Shown piece after piece: positions 45,944-54,915 of a stretch of DNA of 64,000 nucleotides (positions are counted from its first letter, which is position 1; each line of letters begins with the position of its first letter). The position numbers were made by a program, and so were the translations under genes. Origin of the DNA: Mobiluncus curtisii subsp. curtisii ATCC 35241 (GTDB lineage Bacteria > Actinomycetota > Actinomycetes > Actinomycetales > Actinomycetaceae); contig NZ_GL385912.1 in assembly GCF_000146285.1 (NCBI RefSeq), forward strand, positions 544,076 through 608,075, read 5' to 3'. The notes beneath the pieces are model-generated. The model had not been told where the DNA came from, did not search any database, and saw only the letters and a program-made list of their open reading frames with translations.

Positions 45944-47419
45944 TCAGGCATTGTCGCGGTCGAAAACTCGGCGCATCACCACATCCTGGTTTTGCACGTC
46001 TCCCACCGTAAATGTCCGTTTGCCGATACGCCGAAACCCATGATGCTTATAGAATTTTTGGGCACGCTTGTTATAAATCGAAGTCCCCAGGCACACCCCC
46101 GGCGCATCGCTGGTACTAGCCAAATCCTGCACCGCCACTTCCAGCAGCGCCCCGGACAATCCGGTGGAATGCAGGGCTTCGCGCACGTAACACTTTGACA
46201 GGTAAGCGTCTCCGGCGACGATTCCCGCCTGGTCAACTTCTGACTCGCCCAGCCCCACTTTTGCGTAAGTGTATCCCACCAGTTCACCGCCCAGTTCTGC
46301 CACCCAGTAGCGGTTTTCTTGAGGTGCATTCAGACGCGCCTTCACCGCCGTGGTGTCGAACTCAACGGCTACGAACTGGGCAATTGCATCGTTGCTGAGG
46401 TATGCCGGGCACGCCAAAGGAAATGTCTCCGATCCCAAAGCGGACAACGCCAGCGCTTCCTCCCGGTTCGGCTGACGAATCCGCAAGGGCACCAGCAGTA
46501 AATCCGCGGTATCCTTCTGCGCACCACCGATGCCTCGCGTCTCGCACAGCCGGGACAGTCCGATAGCTTCTAAATCCTGTGGGGACACGTAAAGCCACCC
46601 TAGCGAAGCGAGCTTTTCTCGCCCGCGCTTGCTTAACAGTCCGACATCCAGACTTGCCAGCAGATCCGGACGCCGCGAGCAGGTCTTTTCAATGGCTCGT
46701 TCGCGACGCCAGGCTTCGATTGCCGCGTGGTTTCCGCCTTTCAGCACCTCGGGAACAGCCAGGTCACGCCAGATTTCGGGACGCGTATAGCAGGGGTATT
46801 CCAACAGCCCCGTTCCCTCGTATGATTCCTCAACCAAAGATTCCGGGTTGCCCACCATGCCGTCAAGGAGCCGCCCAACTGCCTCAATCAGTGCCACAGC
46901 AGCGATTTCCCCACCGTTGAGCACATAATCCCCCAAGGAATATTCAAACACTTCCAGGTCGGGATACAGTTGCGAGTCAGTGTAGTGCGAAGCGACTCGC
47001 GAGTCGATACCTTCGTAACGCCCACAAGCGATAATGACATTGTCTGCGTGCGCGGCAATCTCCCGAACTTTCGCCTGGGTCAGTGGAATTCCAGAGGGCG
47101 TGGGGATAGCCAGGATAGTTTTCGGGTTCACAAGGTCAGTCGGGCGGTTTTCCGGGTCACTTCCCGCGGACTGGTCTCGCAGCCTGTCCCGCGCCGCGTC
47201 AATGGCTTTGCCCCAAATGTCAGCACGCATTACCATGCCGGCACCCCCGCCGTACGGGGTGTCATCGACGGAACGATGCGGGTCATCAGTGAAATCGCGC
47301 AGATTGGTGACGTCCCAGCTCAGCACCCCGTTTTGCGCCGCTTTGCCCAACAGCGACAGACCGAGCACCTCAAAAAACTCGGGAAAAATCGTCAGAATCT
47401 GAAAACGCATCGTCCTCAC
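45944..47419 (-). CDS. trmD: tRNA (guanine-37-N1) methyltransferase TrmD fused to a GNAT acetyltransferase
   Basis: 491 residues, about twice the usual TrmD. Residues 1-275 are a full TrmD: ILTIFPEFF, DDTPYGGGAGMVMRAD, IIACGRYEGIDSRV, LGDYVLNGGEIAAVALIEAVGRLLDGMVGN and the C-terminal domain with RRPDLL. From about 310 a GNAT domain follows: LPLRIRQPNREEALALSALGSETFPLACP, YWVAELGGELVGYTYAKVG, LSKCYVREALHSTGLSGALL (acetyl-CoA loop, modified) and NKRAQKFYKHHGFRRIGKRTFTVG. TrmD methylates G37 to prevent frameshifting; the GNAT substrate is unknown. No stop or frameshift separates the parts. Confidence 0.93.
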   Translation of the reverse strand: MRTMRFQILTIFPEFFEVLGLSLLGKAAQNGVLSWDVTNLRDFTDDPHRSVDDTPYGGGAGMVMRADIWGKAIDAARDRLRDQSAGSDPENRPTDLVNPKTILAIPTPSGIPLTQAKVREIAAHADNVIIACGRYEGIDSRVASHYTDSQLYPDLEVFEYSLGDYVLNGGEIAAVALIEAVGRLLDGMVGNPESLVEESYEGTGLLEYPCYTRPEIWRDLAVPEVLKGGNHAAIEAWRRERAIEKTCSRRPDLLASLDVGLLSKRGREKLASLGWLYVSPQDLEAIGLSRLCETRGIGGAQKDTADLLLVPLRIRQPNREEALALSALGSETFPLACPAYLSNDAIAQFVAVEFDTTAVKARLNAPQENRYWVAELGGELVGYTYAKVGLGESEVDQAGIVAGDAYLSKCYVREALHSTGLSGALLEVAVQDLASTSDAPGVCLGTSIYNKRAQKFYKHHGFRRIGKRTFTVGDVQNQDVVMRRVFDRDNA

Positions 47420-47468
47420 CCTTATTCAGAAAGTCTCTCCCGGCACCCCCGGGAAACGTCAAACCGCC

Positions 47469-48047
47469 CTAGTGCGAGGGGAATAGCCCTCCGGGCGGAT
47501 CCATGGTGACCAACCCATTGTCCAAATCGACATCGGGGACGATTTCATAAACAAAAGGCACCAGGATTTTTTCCCCCTGCGCGGTGGTGACTTCCAGCAA
47601 GTCTTGGGCAGGCGCCAGCAGCAGGTCACTGATGGTGCCGAGCGTTTCTCCTGCCAGGTTCATCGCCCGCAGCCCCACCAGTTCGTGACGGTAAAAGCCG
47701 TCATCGCCCTCAGTAGTTTCCGGGTAGTCAGCCGTCTCCGGGTCAGCAGTGGTGTCTGAGGTGTCTCCGGGGTCGGTGCACAAGGGTGGGGCATCGGTCT
47801 CTATGTACAGTTTTGTCCCGCTGAGGGTCTCGGCGTCGTTACGGTCGGGAATTTCCTGAAAGGACACCACGAAGTGTTTACCGCTCATCCGTGCTTGGTC
47901 TACTGTCAGCGCAGCGGGACTGTTTCGGTTGGTTAACAAGACAGTGCCGGGGGCAAATCGAGAACGCGGGTCGTCCGTGCGCAGGGCGACTCGGACTTCA
48001 CCGCGGACGCCACTGGCGCGCCCGATAATTCCCACCGTGAGTTTCAC
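47469..48047 (-). CDS. rimM: 16S rRNA processing protein RimM
   Basis: 192 residues. The N-terminal domain (TVGIIGRASGVRGEVRVALRTDDPRSRF) and the PRC barrel (GFYRHELVGLRAMNLAGETLGTISDLLLAPAQDLLEV) are both present. Between them an acidic insert of about 30 residues rich in Asp, Thr and Pro (105-125) is unusual. It helps assemble the 30S head with S19. Confidence 0.95.
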   Translation of the reverse strand: MKLTVGIIGRASGVRGEVRVALRTDDPRSRFAPGTVLLTNRNSPAALTVDQARMSGKHFVVSFQEIPDRNDAETLSGTKLYIETDAPPLCTDPGDTSDTTADPETADYPETTEGDDGFYRHELVGLRAMNLAGETLGTISDLLLAPAQDLLEVTTAQGEKILVPFVYEIVPDVDLDNGLVTMDPPGGLFPSH

Positions 48048-48126
48048 CGCTGACCCCTTTCCGGTCTGATAAGTGCGTTAAAAAGTTTGACCCCTGCTAT
48101 CGGCAGGGGTCAAACCAAATGACTAT

Positions 48127-48372
48127 TTAGCGCCGATCTTGATCGATAACATCGACACGGACGCTGCCCTGGGTAGACAGTGCGGACGCCACCGAACGCA
48201 GCGCTTTCGCGGTGCGACCGTTACGACCAATGACTCGACCCAAATCCGAAGGGGCAACGTGTACTTCCAGGAGCTTGCCGCGACGCAAAGACTTTTCGCT
48301 CACACGCACGGCCTCTGGCTCGTCGACGATGCCGCTAACCAGGTGTTCCAAAGAATCTGCAAGCATCGACAT
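48127..48372 (-). CDS. khpA: KH-domain RNA-binding protein KhpA
   Basis: 81 residues with one KH domain; the GxxG loop is in DLGRVIGRNGRTAKALR. KhpA binds many RNAs, often as partner of KhpB/Jag. It is encoded between rpsP and rimM, as usual. Its ATG overlaps the rpsP stop region by one base. Confidence 0.95.
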   Translation of the reverse strand: MSMLADSLEHLVSGIVDEPEAVRVSEKSLRRGKLLEVHVAPSDLGRVIGRNGRTAKALRSVASALSTQGSVRVDVIDQDRR

Positions 48373-48881
48373 TATTCTGCTGCTTCCTCAGTCTTTTCTT
48401 CTGCCGGAGCGTCCTCAGCCTTTTCTTCGGCAGGGGCTTCAGCAGCATCTTCCGCAGCTTCGGCTTCGGCAGCCTTCGCGGCTTCTTCAGCTTCCTTCTT
48501 TGCCTTGGCTTCGGCTTCAGCCTTCTTTGCCTTGGCCTTTTCGGCAGCGTCATCAGCAGCCTTCACAGCTGCCTCTACGTCAGCGCCGGCATCCTTAACC
48601 TGAATCCGGTTCTCAACGACCTTGGCACCCTTAAATTGCGCCCAGTCGCCGGACAACACCAGGAAACGGTGCACCGCATCGGAGGGCTGAGCCCCTACAC
48701 CCAGCCAGTACTGGATGCGTTCCGAGTTCAGTTCAATCAAAGACGGCTGCTGGTTGGGGTCGTATTTGCCGACCTCCTCGATAACACGACCGTCGCGCTT
48801 CTTGCGGCTGTCGACCACGACCACTCGATAGATGGGGTGGTGAATTTTACCAATTCGCTTCAAACGAATACGTACTGCCAC
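48372..48881 (-). CDS. rpsP: 30S ribosomal protein S16 with a long C-terminal tail
   Basis: 169 residues; the core (1-85) is standard ([52 protein letters not shown]). Residues 100-169 form an Ala/Lys/Glu-rich, probably helical or disordered tail, ending acidic. Tails of this kind occur on actinobacterial S16 but this one is long. First gene of the rpsP-khpA-rimM-trmD-rplS group. Confidence 0.97.
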   Translation of the reverse strand: MAVRIRLKRIGKIHHPIYRVVVVDSRKKRDGRVIEEVGKYDPNQQPSLIELNSERIQYWLGVGAQPSDAVHRFLVLSGDWAQFKGAKVVENRIQVKDAGADVEAAVKAADDAAEKAKAKKAEAEAKAKKEAEEAAKAAEAEAAEDAAEAPAEEKAEDAPAEEKTEEAAE

Positions 48882-49064
48882 TGTTGTGACTCTCCTTGTA
48901 ACTCATGTCGCGAGCCTACAAAACCCCAGGTAGGGAAACACTAAAGCCTTGTTCTGCTCAAAATCCGAGGCTATGGTCACGAGAGGGCGGCAACCAAAGC
49001 CCAGTACAACGTTTCATTATGCCCGATTTATCCCGATTTACGCAATTCAATAGCCAGGTTAAAT

Positions 49065-49787
49065 TTAGTCAAAAATGACCTGCCAATTGGGATTGCGATG
49101 CGCCTCCAAACACATCTCTACTTGTTCAGGGGTGGTCTTGCCCAGGGACATTTCCGGCAGCTCATCCAGTCCGAACCAGCCAATCTCAGTAGTTTCGAGA
49201 TTTTCCGCAAAGGCTCCTCCCAACAGGCTACATTCTACGAAAAAGGTGTAAACATGAAATATACCTTTACTAGGATTATGTTTGCGCTTGTCAATTACCG
49301 CTAACAGCCTGCCGGTTTTTACCTGCATCCCGGATTCTTCATAAGCCTCCTTGATGGTGTTTTCCCGGACGCTCAAACCCTCATCAATCCAACCTCCCGG
49401 CAGGGACCACCGCCCATCCAGACCTTCGTGTACCAGCAAAATCTTGTCTCCGTCTGCGCCGGGACGTCCCGTGCCGTCACCAAAAATGACAGCCCGCGAA
49501 TCTACTTTCGGTGTTCGGTAGCCGTAATCCTCCAGCAGTACTTCCCGAGCTTGTTCGGGATTGTTGCCCGTCAAGCGCGCCAAGAGTTCCGTTGCCAGTT
49601 CCCGAGTTTGGATTGCCCGGTCTCGGTCATAGTCATCATGGCCATAGAACTCTCCAGACTGACCGATGGCCTGCAGCTCCAAAATGAGGTCTACGACATC
49701 TTTATTCACGGTATCCACTAGCCTTTCCTCACCATCATCAGTTTCAATACCAGCAAGTCCTATAACGGAATGACGGGAAGAATCCAT
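49065..49787 (-). CDS. Nudix hydrolase with an N-terminal helper domain
   Basis: 240 residues. After 25 unclear residues comes the small helical domain that often precedes this Nudix group (VDLILELQAIGQSGEFYGHDDYDRDRA). The Nudix box is at about 136-158 (GGWIDEGLSVRENTIKEAYEESG): the usual REUxEE reads KEAYEES, so the Arg is Lys. Substrates of such proteins are nucleoside diphosphate derivatives; the exact one is unclear. It overlaps the NifX-like gene by 28 bp from an ATG with AAGGGGAAC upstream; GTG starts at 49718 or 49709 are alternatives. Confidence 0.88.
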   Translation of the reverse strand: MDSSRHSVIGLAGIETDDGEERLVDTVNKDVVDLILELQAIGQSGEFYGHDDYDRDRAIQTRELATELLARLTGNNPEQAREVLLEDYGYRTPKVDSRAVIFGDGTGRPGADGDKILLVHEGLDGRWSLPGGWIDEGLSVRENTIKEAYEESGMQVKTGRLLAVIDKRKHNPSKGIFHVYTFFVECSLLGGAFAENLETTEIGWFGLDELPEMSLGKTTPEQVEMCLEAHRNPNWQVIFD

Positions 49788-50188
49788 TTGTTCCCCTTGG
49801 GGGCTGAATCGGGGACCGTGGTATTTCCGCGATCAACCGCACGGACCCGTTTCGCGGCATCTGTAGCGGCGTGACGTGCGTCGCCAGTCGCGGATAGCGG
49901 CAGAACGCCAAGTTTCATCATGGTCTTGACCATCGGCGGTCCCATGTGTCCGCTGACCACTGCCACAATGTCATGGTCCCGCATGAAACCCACTATTTGC
50001 GCGTGCAGACTGCCGTGAGGTCCTTGCTCATGCAAGATGTCCCAACCGACTTCAAATTCTTGCCAGGCTGTAATCTCGTCAGTGGCGTCGACGGTTGCTA
50101 CCGCCATAGTTCGGGCTCTCCCCAGACCACCACCGACCTCGTCACCCATCACATTGATTGCTATATTCAGGTTTTTCTTCTCACTCAT
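49760..50188 (-). CDS. NifX/NifB-family iron-molybdenum-cluster-binding-like protein
   Basis: 142 residues of the dinitrogenase iron-molybdenum cofactor domain family: IAINVMGDEVGGGLGRARTMAVATVD, then IVGFMRDHDIVAVVSGHMGPPMVKTMMKLGVLPL. Members outside nitrogen fixers are small proteins of unclear role. It overlaps the Nudix gene. A TATACT resembling a -10 box lies near the start, in the 190-bp spacer to the divergent gene. Confidence 0.88.
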   Translation of the reverse strand: MSEKKNLNIAINVMGDEVGGGLGRARTMAVATVDATDEITAWQEFEVGWDILHEQGPHGSLHAQIVGFMRDHDIVAVVSGHMGPPMVKTMMKLGVLPLSATGDARHAATDAAKRVRAVDRGNTTVPDSAPKGNKWILPVIPL

Positions 50189-50377
50189 TATTTATCCGAA
50201 TTTCAGTATATTTATTCCTTGGCAAAGCTAGGAGCCTAAACAGGTGGTACCCTCCAGCGCCACTTTGCCTCTTTTCTCGGGTTTAATCCTATGCCAGGTC
50301 CGCTCGCGGTGCCGGACAAATCCCGAACACCAATTGCTCGGATGACTCGTGCGGTTCCCCCGACTAGTATGATCCCT

Positions 50378-51103
50378 ATGAACAAAACCCCAACTATTTT
50401 GGCAACCTCCGGTGGATACAAAAACGGAGAACGAATCTTTACCGAGTTCAACCACCTGGTGATGTATTCCCTCGAGCTGTCCGGCACCACCCGTTCCAAA
50501 CCGAAACTGGGCTACCTGGACACCGCTGCCGGCGACCAGCATTATCGCTTAGCACAACGTTATGAAGCGGCTCGCCTGGCGGGGGTGGAACTAAACCCGC
50601 TGCAACTATTCGTCATGCCCAACGTGGAAGACATCGAAGGCTACCTCATGGAACAGGATGCGGTCTGGGTCGACGGGGGTTCGGTGGCAAACCTGCTGGC
50701 AGTGTGGCGGGTTCACGATTTAGACCAGATTTTCCGGCGAGTCTGGGAGGCTGGCATCGTCCTGGCAGGGGTGTCTGCCGGTTCTATCTGTTGGCACCGA
50801 GGTGGCACCACGGATTCTTTCGGGCCTGAACTTCGCGCCGTCACGAACGGTCTGGGTCTGATTCCCTACGACAACGGCGTGCATTACGATGTCGAAAAGC
50901 GCCGCCGCCCCACGGTGCATCGTCTGGTCGCCGAGGGTATCTTGGGGAAAACCTATTGCACCGATAACAATGTGGGTTTGGTCTACCGCGGCACTGAACT
51001 GGCAGAAGCGGTCAGCGAAGTGCCGGGCAAGTCAGCCTGGGTCGTCACCAAAGATAACGGCGAAGTCATAGAGGAACGCCTCGAAACCCGTTTCCTGGGA
51101 TAA
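50378..51103 (+). CDS. Peptidase E-like (type 1 glutamine-amidotransferase-like, S51) protein
   Basis: 241 residues from the ATG at 50378; longer frames lack a ribosome-binding site. ILATSGGYKNG, GYLDTAAGDQHY, VWVDGGSVANLLAVWRVHDLDQIFRRVWEAGIVLAGVSAGSICW (nucleophile Ser in GVSAGS) and a later His (DNGVHYDVE) match the S51 family, which cuts dipeptides starting with Asp. No Shine-Dalgarno sequence is seen; a TAGTAT motif ends seven bases before the ATG, so the mRNA may be leaderless. Confidence 0.87.
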   Translation: MNKTPTILATSGGYKNGERIFTEFNHLVMYSLELSGTTRSKPKLGYLDTAAGDQHYRLAQRYEAARLAGVELNPLQLFVMPNVEDIEGYLMEQDAVWVDGGSVANLLAVWRVHDLDQIFRRVWEAGIVLAGVSAGSICWHRGGTTDSFGPELRAVTNGLGLIPYDNGVHYDVEKRRRPTVHRLVAEGILGKTYCTDNNVGLVYRGTELAEAVSEVPGKSAWVVTKDNGEVIEERLETRFLG

Positions 51104-51112
51104 TTTCAAACT

Positions 51113-52918
51113 CTAGTCTTGCTGCCAGGACGCCCACAGTGAGGCATATTTACCGCCGGCTGCAACGAGTTCATCGTGCGTACCCAATTCCACGATTCTC
51201 CCGTCCATCATGACTGCCACTCGGTCGGCATCGTGGGCGGTATAAAGCCGGTGAGCGATAGCGATAACGCTGCGTCCTGCCAGCACTCGCGACAATGACT
51301 GTTCCAGAGAACGGGCTGCAGAGGGATCCATCAGGGAAGTTGCCTCGTCCAGCACCAAAGTGTGCGGGTTCAACAGCACGATTCGCGCCAGGGCGAGCTG
51401 CTGGACCTGCGCCGGATTCAGCTTGATTCCAGCGCCGCCGACTTCCGCATATAGCCCGATTTTTTCTGTTTCTGCCTGCGATTTTCCCTCCGGACCGGAT
51501 GATGCGCCAGGGGTCTGGCTCCCGGTACCGTCCAGTCCATTAACCCAGTCCACACCCACCGCGTCGAGTACCGCCCACAATTCCTCATCACTTGCGTCGG
51601 GTCGCGCCAAACGCAGGTTGGAGGCAATAGTTCCGGTAAACACGTGCTGTTCTTGCGTGACCAAAGCGACTTGCTGATGCAGCTCGCTTTCGGGCAAGTC
51701 CACCAGCCGCACTCCCCCAACTGTCACGGACCCGCTGGTGGGCGGGTGAATGCCCGCCAGCATACGCCCAAAAGTGGACTTGCCGGCACCCGATGGTCCG
51801 ACAATCGCCAACGTTTCACCACTGCGAAGTTCCAGAGACACTTCGTGCAGCACATTATGCCCCGCGTGGTAGGCGTAGCAAACGTCCCGGGCCACTATCG
51901 CGGGCGCACCGGCGGGCGCGTGGGCACTGGCTTCCCGGTCCGGCTCGACTTGTGCGACACCAAAAATTCGCGCCAGCGAAGTGTAAGCTTCCATGGAAAC
52001 GTCTACCCAAAAAGTCGCCTCCCACACCGGTCCACGCACCTGATAGGCATAGAGCGCAATCGTAGAAACAGCCCCGATAGTCAAGGCTCCGCTGGGCACC
52101 AACCAGGCTCCCAGCAACACGATAACTATCAAGGGAGACAGCGTGGCGCACACAATTCCCAAGAACAACCAGGAACGCATCCAGGTACTGTAGCGCTCCT
52201 GACGCCAGATTTCGCGAATAATGACATCGAGCTGAGCAATCCGTTTCCCCGACAGCCCCAGAGCGTCCACCGTATCCGCCTGATCCAGAGTTTCCGCTAC
52301 CGAACCGGACAAATCCGCCCAAGACCGGGCTGAGGACCGATAGGCGGGAACGGTCCGCGGTAAATACCACGCCATCAGCGGCCACACCCCTAGCGGTCCA
52401 ATGAGCAGCACAAATGCCAATTGCGGGGAGGCCAGAAACGCCGCCACAAACGTCACCACCAACGTTGTGGTAATCATCAGAATCGCCGCGATACCCTGGC
52501 GAATCATGAATTGCAGGCGTTCAACGTCTCGCGTGGTGCGCCCCACCAAGTCCCCGGTGCCCGCACTTTCCACGGTCGACAGCGGCAGGTGAATGACAGA
52601 ATCGACCAGACCATCACGCAGGTGGGCAAAAATCCGTTCGCCCATCACCCGGGCGCGATATTCTGCCAAGAACGAACATATCGCCGCCACCGCGACCACT
52701 ACCAGGGCAATCACTATTTGTTGACCGACCCAGTCGCGGCTGGCTGCCCCGGCTTGAATACGATCAATGACGCGCCCCAGCAGCCACGGGAGGGTCACTC
52801 CCGCCAGGGACGACAACAGCTGCAACCCCACAACTGACCCAATTGCGCCTCGATAGTCGTGAATCAGGTCTTTGACCCCACGCACCACCCGTTTTCTGCT
52901 GGCCAAGGGCAGTTTCAT
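51113..52918 (-). CDS. ABC exporter half-transporter with intact Walker motifs but degenerate signature
   Basis: 601 residues: six membrane helices (about 1-320) and a nucleotide-binding domain. Walker A GPSGAGKST lies at about 370-378, the Q-loop in LVTQEQHVF, Walker B TLVLDEATSLMD and H-loop IAIAHRLYTAHDAD are intact. The signature LSGGQ is replaced by LNPAQ (in KLNPAQVQQLALAR, near 498), with an unusual Gly/Ser/Pro-rich insert before it. Its start overlaps the stop of the neighbouring half-transporter (ATGA), so the two should form a heterodimer. The exported substrate is unknown. Confidence 0.93.
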   Translation of the reverse strand: MKLPLASRKRVVRGVKDLIHDYRGAIGSVVGLQLLSSLAGVTLPWLLGRVIDRIQAGAASRDWVGQQIVIALVVVAVAAICSFLAEYRARVMGERIFAHLRDGLVDSVIHLPLSTVESAGTGDLVGRTTRDVERLQFMIRQGIAAILMITTTLVVTFVAAFLASPQLAFVLLIGPLGVWPLMAWYLPRTVPAYRSSARSWADLSGSVAETLDQADTVDALGLSGKRIAQLDVIIREIWRQERYSTWMRSWLFLGIVCATLSPLIVIVLLGAWLVPSGALTIGAVSTIALYAYQVRGPVWEATFWVDVSMEAYTSLARIFGVAQVEPDREASAHAPAGAPAIVARDVCYAYHAGHNVLHEVSLELRSGETLAIVGPSGAGKSTFGRMLAGIHPPTSGSVTVGGVRLVDLPESELHQQVALVTQEQHVFTGTIASNLRLARPDASDEELWAVLDAVGVDWVNGLDGTGSQTPGASSGPEGKSQAETEKIGLYAEVGGAGIKLNPAQVQQLALARIVLLNPHTLVLDEATSLMDPSAARSLEQSLSRVLAGRSVIAIAHRLYTAHDADRVAVMMDGRIVELGTHDELVAAGGKYASLWASWQQD

Positions 52919-54915
52919 GACGGCTCACCACCACTGAGCACCGAGCGGTTGATGATAGCCAGGTACGAAGCGACTGCGGGATCCCCCGACCGAGCTCTTT
53001 CCCGAAGTTCCCGGTGCGAGCCACGGACGATTTCCCGCCCCGCCTCGTCGAGCACAATGACTTCATCACAATGCTCCAGCACCAGCACTGACACCGAGAC
53101 AATGACGGTGGTTTTCCCGTGCCGCGCTTGTGCCAAACGCTGAGCTACCCGCGATTCCGTGTGCGAATCGACCGCGGAAGTCGGCTCAATAGTCACCAGC
53201 ACCGCCGGATCTGCAGCTACCGCGCGAGCTAAGGCGACGCGTTGGCGCTGACCACCGGACAGAGTGCGCCCTTTTTCTGCCACTGCCCCGTCCAGACCGC
53301 CATTCACAGATTCCACCACATCATCGGCATCTGCCACGTGCAGCGCTGCCAACCATCGCGAATCGTGCTCATCATCTTCGGGAAAGATGAGCGAGTCCTC
53401 CTGCCGGGTCGCGTTTTCGATGACGTCACGCCATACGAGTTCGCGCACCCCCTTTTCGCGAGGTAACGGCGAGTTGACCCCTCGCACCTGATCCCGCAAA
53501 GTTCCGGCAAAAAGCTGCGGGTCGGTGTCTGACAGTAGGATGGCGCTGCGCACGAGGTCGAGGGGGAACGTCCTCACGTCGGTTCCATCAATCAAAAGGG
53601 TCGGTTGCGCGCTGTCTTCTTGGCGTGCCAACCGCCGGGCGGTCGCCGCGCTGGTGTCCGGATTGGCGCAGACCAGACCGGTAATCAAACCCGGCTTCAC
53701 CGTCACCTCACTAACTGTGTCGGTGAGATAGGACAAGGCAAAATCCTTTTCCTGCCACTGCGCTGGCGATGAGGCAGTTTGGGGCGATGTATCTCCGGAA
53801 ACATCCACCAAATCCTCGCTCACCAGGGAGGCAACGCCTTGAATTCGCGCGAGTTTGCGAACCCCGACCCAAGCTCTGGTGAATTCTTCCAACGACCGGG
53901 TGGCGACCACGATGGGGTTGCGCAAAAATTGTGAGAACCCAAAGAAAGCAACCAAACTGCCTACTGACAGTTCATTGTGAAAGTACAGAATCGCCCCGAT
54001 ACCCACCACCAGAGCGGTAAACAGCATGGGTATGACCGAACGCAACACGCCCAGCAACGCCGCGGGCAGGGCAACCCGAATCCCCGCGTCACGCACCCGA
54101 GACGATTGTTTCTGGTAGTGACTTCCGAACACGTCCTCACCGCCGATGCCGCGCAGGACCCGCAGCCCCGCCACCGCATCAGCCGAGATTTCCGTCAGTT
54201 TGCCCTGCTCATCGCGGTTCTCGGTTTGTCGCCGCTGCAGCGGTTTGCTCAACAGTCCTATCAGCAGCGATACGATGGGTAACCCGATTAGTACCATCCA
54301 AGCCAGCGGCGGTGAAGTGCGAAACATAATGACCAGAATCATGACGGCAGAGAGAATAGCGCCCACCATTTCGGGGAACCACAGTGCCGCACGGCCAATC
54401 CGGTCCACATCTGTCAGCATCGAAGTGACTACATCACCAGATTCCAGTTCCCGGTTCACAGCGCGCCCATCTAGGGCTAACTTTCGACCGGCTACCCGCG
54501 CGGGAGTCGCCACCGCGGTCATCTGGACTGCAATCTCCGTGAGCTGTCCCGCCATTTGGGTCACCGCCACGCCCAGGATAACCAGGCCGAGAACCACCAA
54601 CCGAGTCCAGATTTCCCTGGTCAAGCCATGTTCTAGACCTGTATCCAGCACCTTTCCCAGTGCCCAAGGCACACTGACCGACAGCGCATAGTTCAGTCCT
54701 GCCACCAGGGAACCAAGCGTGAGCACGCCGAACATAGAACCAACGAGTTTGCGGGCATAGCGGTGAGGATTAGCGGGGTAAACGTCAGGTTCGCCCTGGG
54801 GGCTGCCCAGCGGCCAGCGCCATGTGCGAGGGGTTCTCAGCAAGGGCGGCAACGCGACGTGTTCTTCGGCAGCATGACGCTGCAAAATAACGCGTGCGCG
54901 GGCAGTATCTTCCAT
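52915..54915 (-). CDS. ABC exporter half-transporter with degenerate Walker A/B but intact signature
   Basis: 666 residues with six membrane helices (about 55-330) and a nucleotide-binding domain. The Walker A position reads GLVCANPDTSAA (near 411), lacking the GKS/T. Walker B reads LVTIEPTSAVD with Ile in place of the Asp, and the H-loop His is Ser (VIVSVSVLVLEHCD). The signature LSGGQRQR (near 550) is perfect. So it cannot bind ATP normally itself but can complete the partner's site. It begins directly after the stop of the HTH-MNT-HEPN gene with no gap. Confidence 0.93.
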   Translation of the reverse strand: MEDTARARVILQRHAAEEHVALPPLLRTPRTWRWPLGSPQGEPDVYPANPHRYARKLVGSMFGVLTLGSLVAGLNYALSVSVPWALGKVLDTGLEHGLTREIWTRLVVLGLVILGVAVTQMAGQLTEIAVQMTAVATPARVAGRKLALDGRAVNRELESGDVVTSMLTDVDRIGRAALWFPEMVGAILSAVMILVIMFRTSPPLAWMVLIGLPIVSLLIGLLSKPLQRRQTENRDEQGKLTEISADAVAGLRVLRGIGGEDVFGSHYQKQSSRVRDAGIRVALPAALLGVLRSVIPMLFTALVVGIGAILYFHNELSVGSLVAFFGFSQFLRNPIVVATRSLEEFTRAWVGVRKLARIQGVASLVSEDLVDVSGDTSPQTASSPAQWQEKDFALSYLTDTVSEVTVKPGLITGLVCANPDTSAATARRLARQEDSAQPTLLIDGTDVRTFPLDLVRSAILLSDTDPQLFAGTLRDQVRGVNSPLPREKGVRELVWRDVIENATRQEDSLIFPEDDEHDSRWLAALHVADADDVVESVNGGLDGAVAEKGRTLSGGQRQRVALARAVAADPAVLVTIEPTSAVDSHTESRVAQRLAQARHGKTTVIVSVSVLVLEHCDEVIVLDEAGREIVRGSHRELRERARSGDPAVASYLAIINRSVLSGGEPS

